DNA from: Gemmatimonadota bacterium
GTDB lineage: Bacteria > Gemmatimonadota > Gemmatimonadetes > Gemmatimonadales > Gemmatimonadaceae
Direction: 5' to 3'
Length of the DNA: 7,425 bases
NCBI GenBank assembly: GCA_003142495.1
Contig: PLMM01000086.1
Span: 483 to 7,907, forward strand
The stretch's first letter is position 1, and each line of letters opens with the position of its first letter. A program made the translations under genes and the position numbers. Under the pieces are notes generated by a model that searched no databases, was not told the origin of the DNA, and saw only the letters and a program-made list of their open reading frames with translations. Shown here one piece after another: positions 6,829-7,425 of the stretch.

Positions 6829-7200
6829 CTACCGCCGCTCCTCCATCAGCGCCATCATATTCCCCTCCGAGTCCCTGAACGCAACGAGCCAGAGCTCGTG
6901 GTCCGGCATCTTCGCGATCATGTGCGGCTCGTCGATGAACTTGACGCCCTTCCCTGCCAGCTCCTTCTTCGTCGCCTCGATATCGGAGACGAAGAAGTAG
7001 AGCACCGACGTCCCCGTCGCCTCGCCCTCGGCTTTGCTGAGCATCAGCCGCGTCGTACCGCTCTGAAAGAACGCGAGCGTCGGACCGGCGTCGAAGAGGT
7101 GTTTGACGCCCAGCGCGTCCTTATAGAAGTCACGAGCGCGCGCGACGTCCTTGCAGACGATCGCGATCTGGCCGATCCGGCTGTCGCTGAGATTTGGCAT
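6829..7200 (-). CDS. VOC-family (glyoxalase/bleomycin-resistance fold) protein
   Basis: This 123-residue protein is the usual length for a single VOC unit with two beta-alpha-beta-beta-beta modules. Module one has IGQIAIVCKDVARARDFYKD (9-28) and TLAFFQSGTTRLMLS (41-55). Module two has VLYFFVSDIEATKKELAGKG (66-85) and ELWLVAFRDSEGNMMALME (102-120). Family members include glyoxalase I, methylmalonyl-CoA epimerase, dioxygenases and drug-binding proteins. The usual metal positions look changed: Q11 where His is common, Y68 in the equivalent strand of module two, and A117 where the C-terminal Glu of the GNxxEL motif normally sits. A classical metal-dependent glyoxalase is therefore unlikely; a binding protein is possible. 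The ATG at 7200 has a strong AGGGAGG (7206-7212) with a 5-base spacer. The gene diverges from a MarR-type regulator across a shared operator region and converges on the exported hydrolase. Confidence 0.9.
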   Translation of the reverse strand: MPNLSDSRIGQIAIVCKDVARARDFYKDALGVKHLFDAGPTLAFFQSGTTRLMLSKAEGEATGTSVLYFFVSDIEATKKELAGKGVKFIDEPHMIAKMPDHELWLVAFRDSEGNMMALMEERR

Positions 7201-7205
7201 GGGCG

Positions 7206-7212
7206 CCTCCCT
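7206..7212 (-). promoter_or_regulatory. Strong Shine-Dalgarno of the VOC gene
   Basis: AGGGAGG on the minus strand lies 5 bases before the ATG at 7200. It is the best ribosome-binding site in the window and fixes this start. Confidence 0.75.
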
Positions 7213-7250
7213 GAAATCGCGGGGCCCTTGCCTGGGGCCGATCGCGCGCG

Positions 7251-7270
7251 GTTAGTTACAGGAGCTAACG
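7251..7270. promoter_or_regulatory. Operator copy 1 (TTAG...CTAA type), MarR-like
   Basis: GTTAG (7251-7255) and CTAAC (7265-7269) form an inverted repeat around a 9-base spacer. The 20-base unit matches the second copy at 15 of 20 positions, including TAGTTAC-type and AGCTAAC blocks at the same spacing. SlyA/MarR proteins are known to bind TTAG/CTAA palindromes. The site lies between the divergent VOC and MarR genes. It is a probable regulator site; binding is inferred. Confidence 0.65.
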
Positions 7271-7274
7271 ATCT

Positions 7275-7295
7275 GATAGTTACCTTAGCTAACTA
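7275..7295. promoter_or_regulatory. Operator copy 2, palindrome TAGTTA-N7-TAACTA
   Basis: TAGTTA (7277-7282) and TAACTA (7290-7295) are exact inverted repeats with a 7-base spacer. The perfect 8-base palindrome TTAGCTAA (7285-7292) overlaps the right arm. The start is 24 bp from that of copy 1, slightly over two helical turns, so two dimers would bind on nearly the same face. It sits 12 bases before the regulator start codon, so bound protein would block that promoter, consistent with autorepression. Confidence 0.65.
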
Positions 7296-7307
7296 ATAGT
7301 ATTGCGC

Positions 7308-7425
7308 ATGGCGCCCGCCACCACAAGACCCCGCACGCCACTGCCCGCAAGGCCGCGGCTCCGCACTATCGACCTCGCCGACCGCCTCCATTCGGCGGCG
7401 CTCCACCTCCTTCGCCGCCTCCGCC
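7308..7425 (+). CDS. MarR-family transcriptional regulator, N-terminal part only
   Basis: Translation from ATG 7308 gives a Pro/Arg-rich leader (MAPATTRPRTPLPARPRLRT) followed by IDLADRLHSAALHLLRRLRR, and the window then ends. The DLADRLHSAALHLLRRLRR segment resembles the first helix of MarR-type regulators, which forms part of the dimer interface; the winged helix lies beyond the window. MarR proteins are dimeric repressors, often released by small ligands, and commonly sit divergent to the gene they control. The divergent partner is the VOC gene, and the gap holds tandem palindromes of a fitting type. No Shine-Dalgarno precedes the ATG. A TTG at 7302 is the only other in-frame start before a stop at 7290-7292. 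The identification rests on about 20 residues plus context. Confidence 0.65.
   Translation, partial: MAPATTRPRTPLPARPRLRTIDLADRLHSAALHLLRRLR

Overview
The window is GC-rich bacterial chromosome with tightly packed genes. A BshB1-type bacillithiol deacetylase, a DUF2723 (GT117 / TMEM260-like) membrane glycosyltransferase and GC-biased third codon positions occur together. This combination suggests a Gemmatimonadota or related FCB-group organism. That placement is an inference from gene content and is not proven by any single marker.

Layout: positions 1-5228 hold four genes, all on the plus strand and spaced like an operon. They are the 3' part of a bshB1-like deacetylase (1-600), a large DUF2723 membrane protein (609-2867), an IscS/NifS-type cysteine desulfurase (2925-4094) and the tRNA 2-thiouridylase mnmA (4104-5228). 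The last two form a sulfur relay: the desulfurase lifts sulfur from cysteine as a persulfide and MnmA puts it on U34 of tRNA. The first two concern thiol (bacillithiol) synthesis and extracytoplasmic glycosylation. Their link to the sulfur pair is by position only.

Positions 5229-5666 (438 bases) hold no convincing intact gene. The stretch has noticeably lower GC and contains two neighbouring hairpins. It also holds a start-less minus-strand reading frame whose peptide looks protein-like and may be a decayed gene remnant. Next comes an exported alpha/beta hydrolase of the MetX-like family (5667-6773, GTG start, signal peptide).

A short convergent gap with a 7-bp hairpin separates the hydrolase from a minus-strand VOC (glyoxalase-fold) gene (6829-7200). 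That gene diverges from the start of a MarR-family regulator (7308 to the window end). The AT-rich gap between them holds two near-identical TTAG/CTAA-type operator copies 24 bp apart, so the regulator probably controls itself and the VOC gene. No tRNA, rRNA, CRISPR array or insertion sequence was seen. The most interesting leads are the tandem operator, the low-GC remnant island and the possible leaderless starts. I found no clear evidence for a wholly new multi-gene system.
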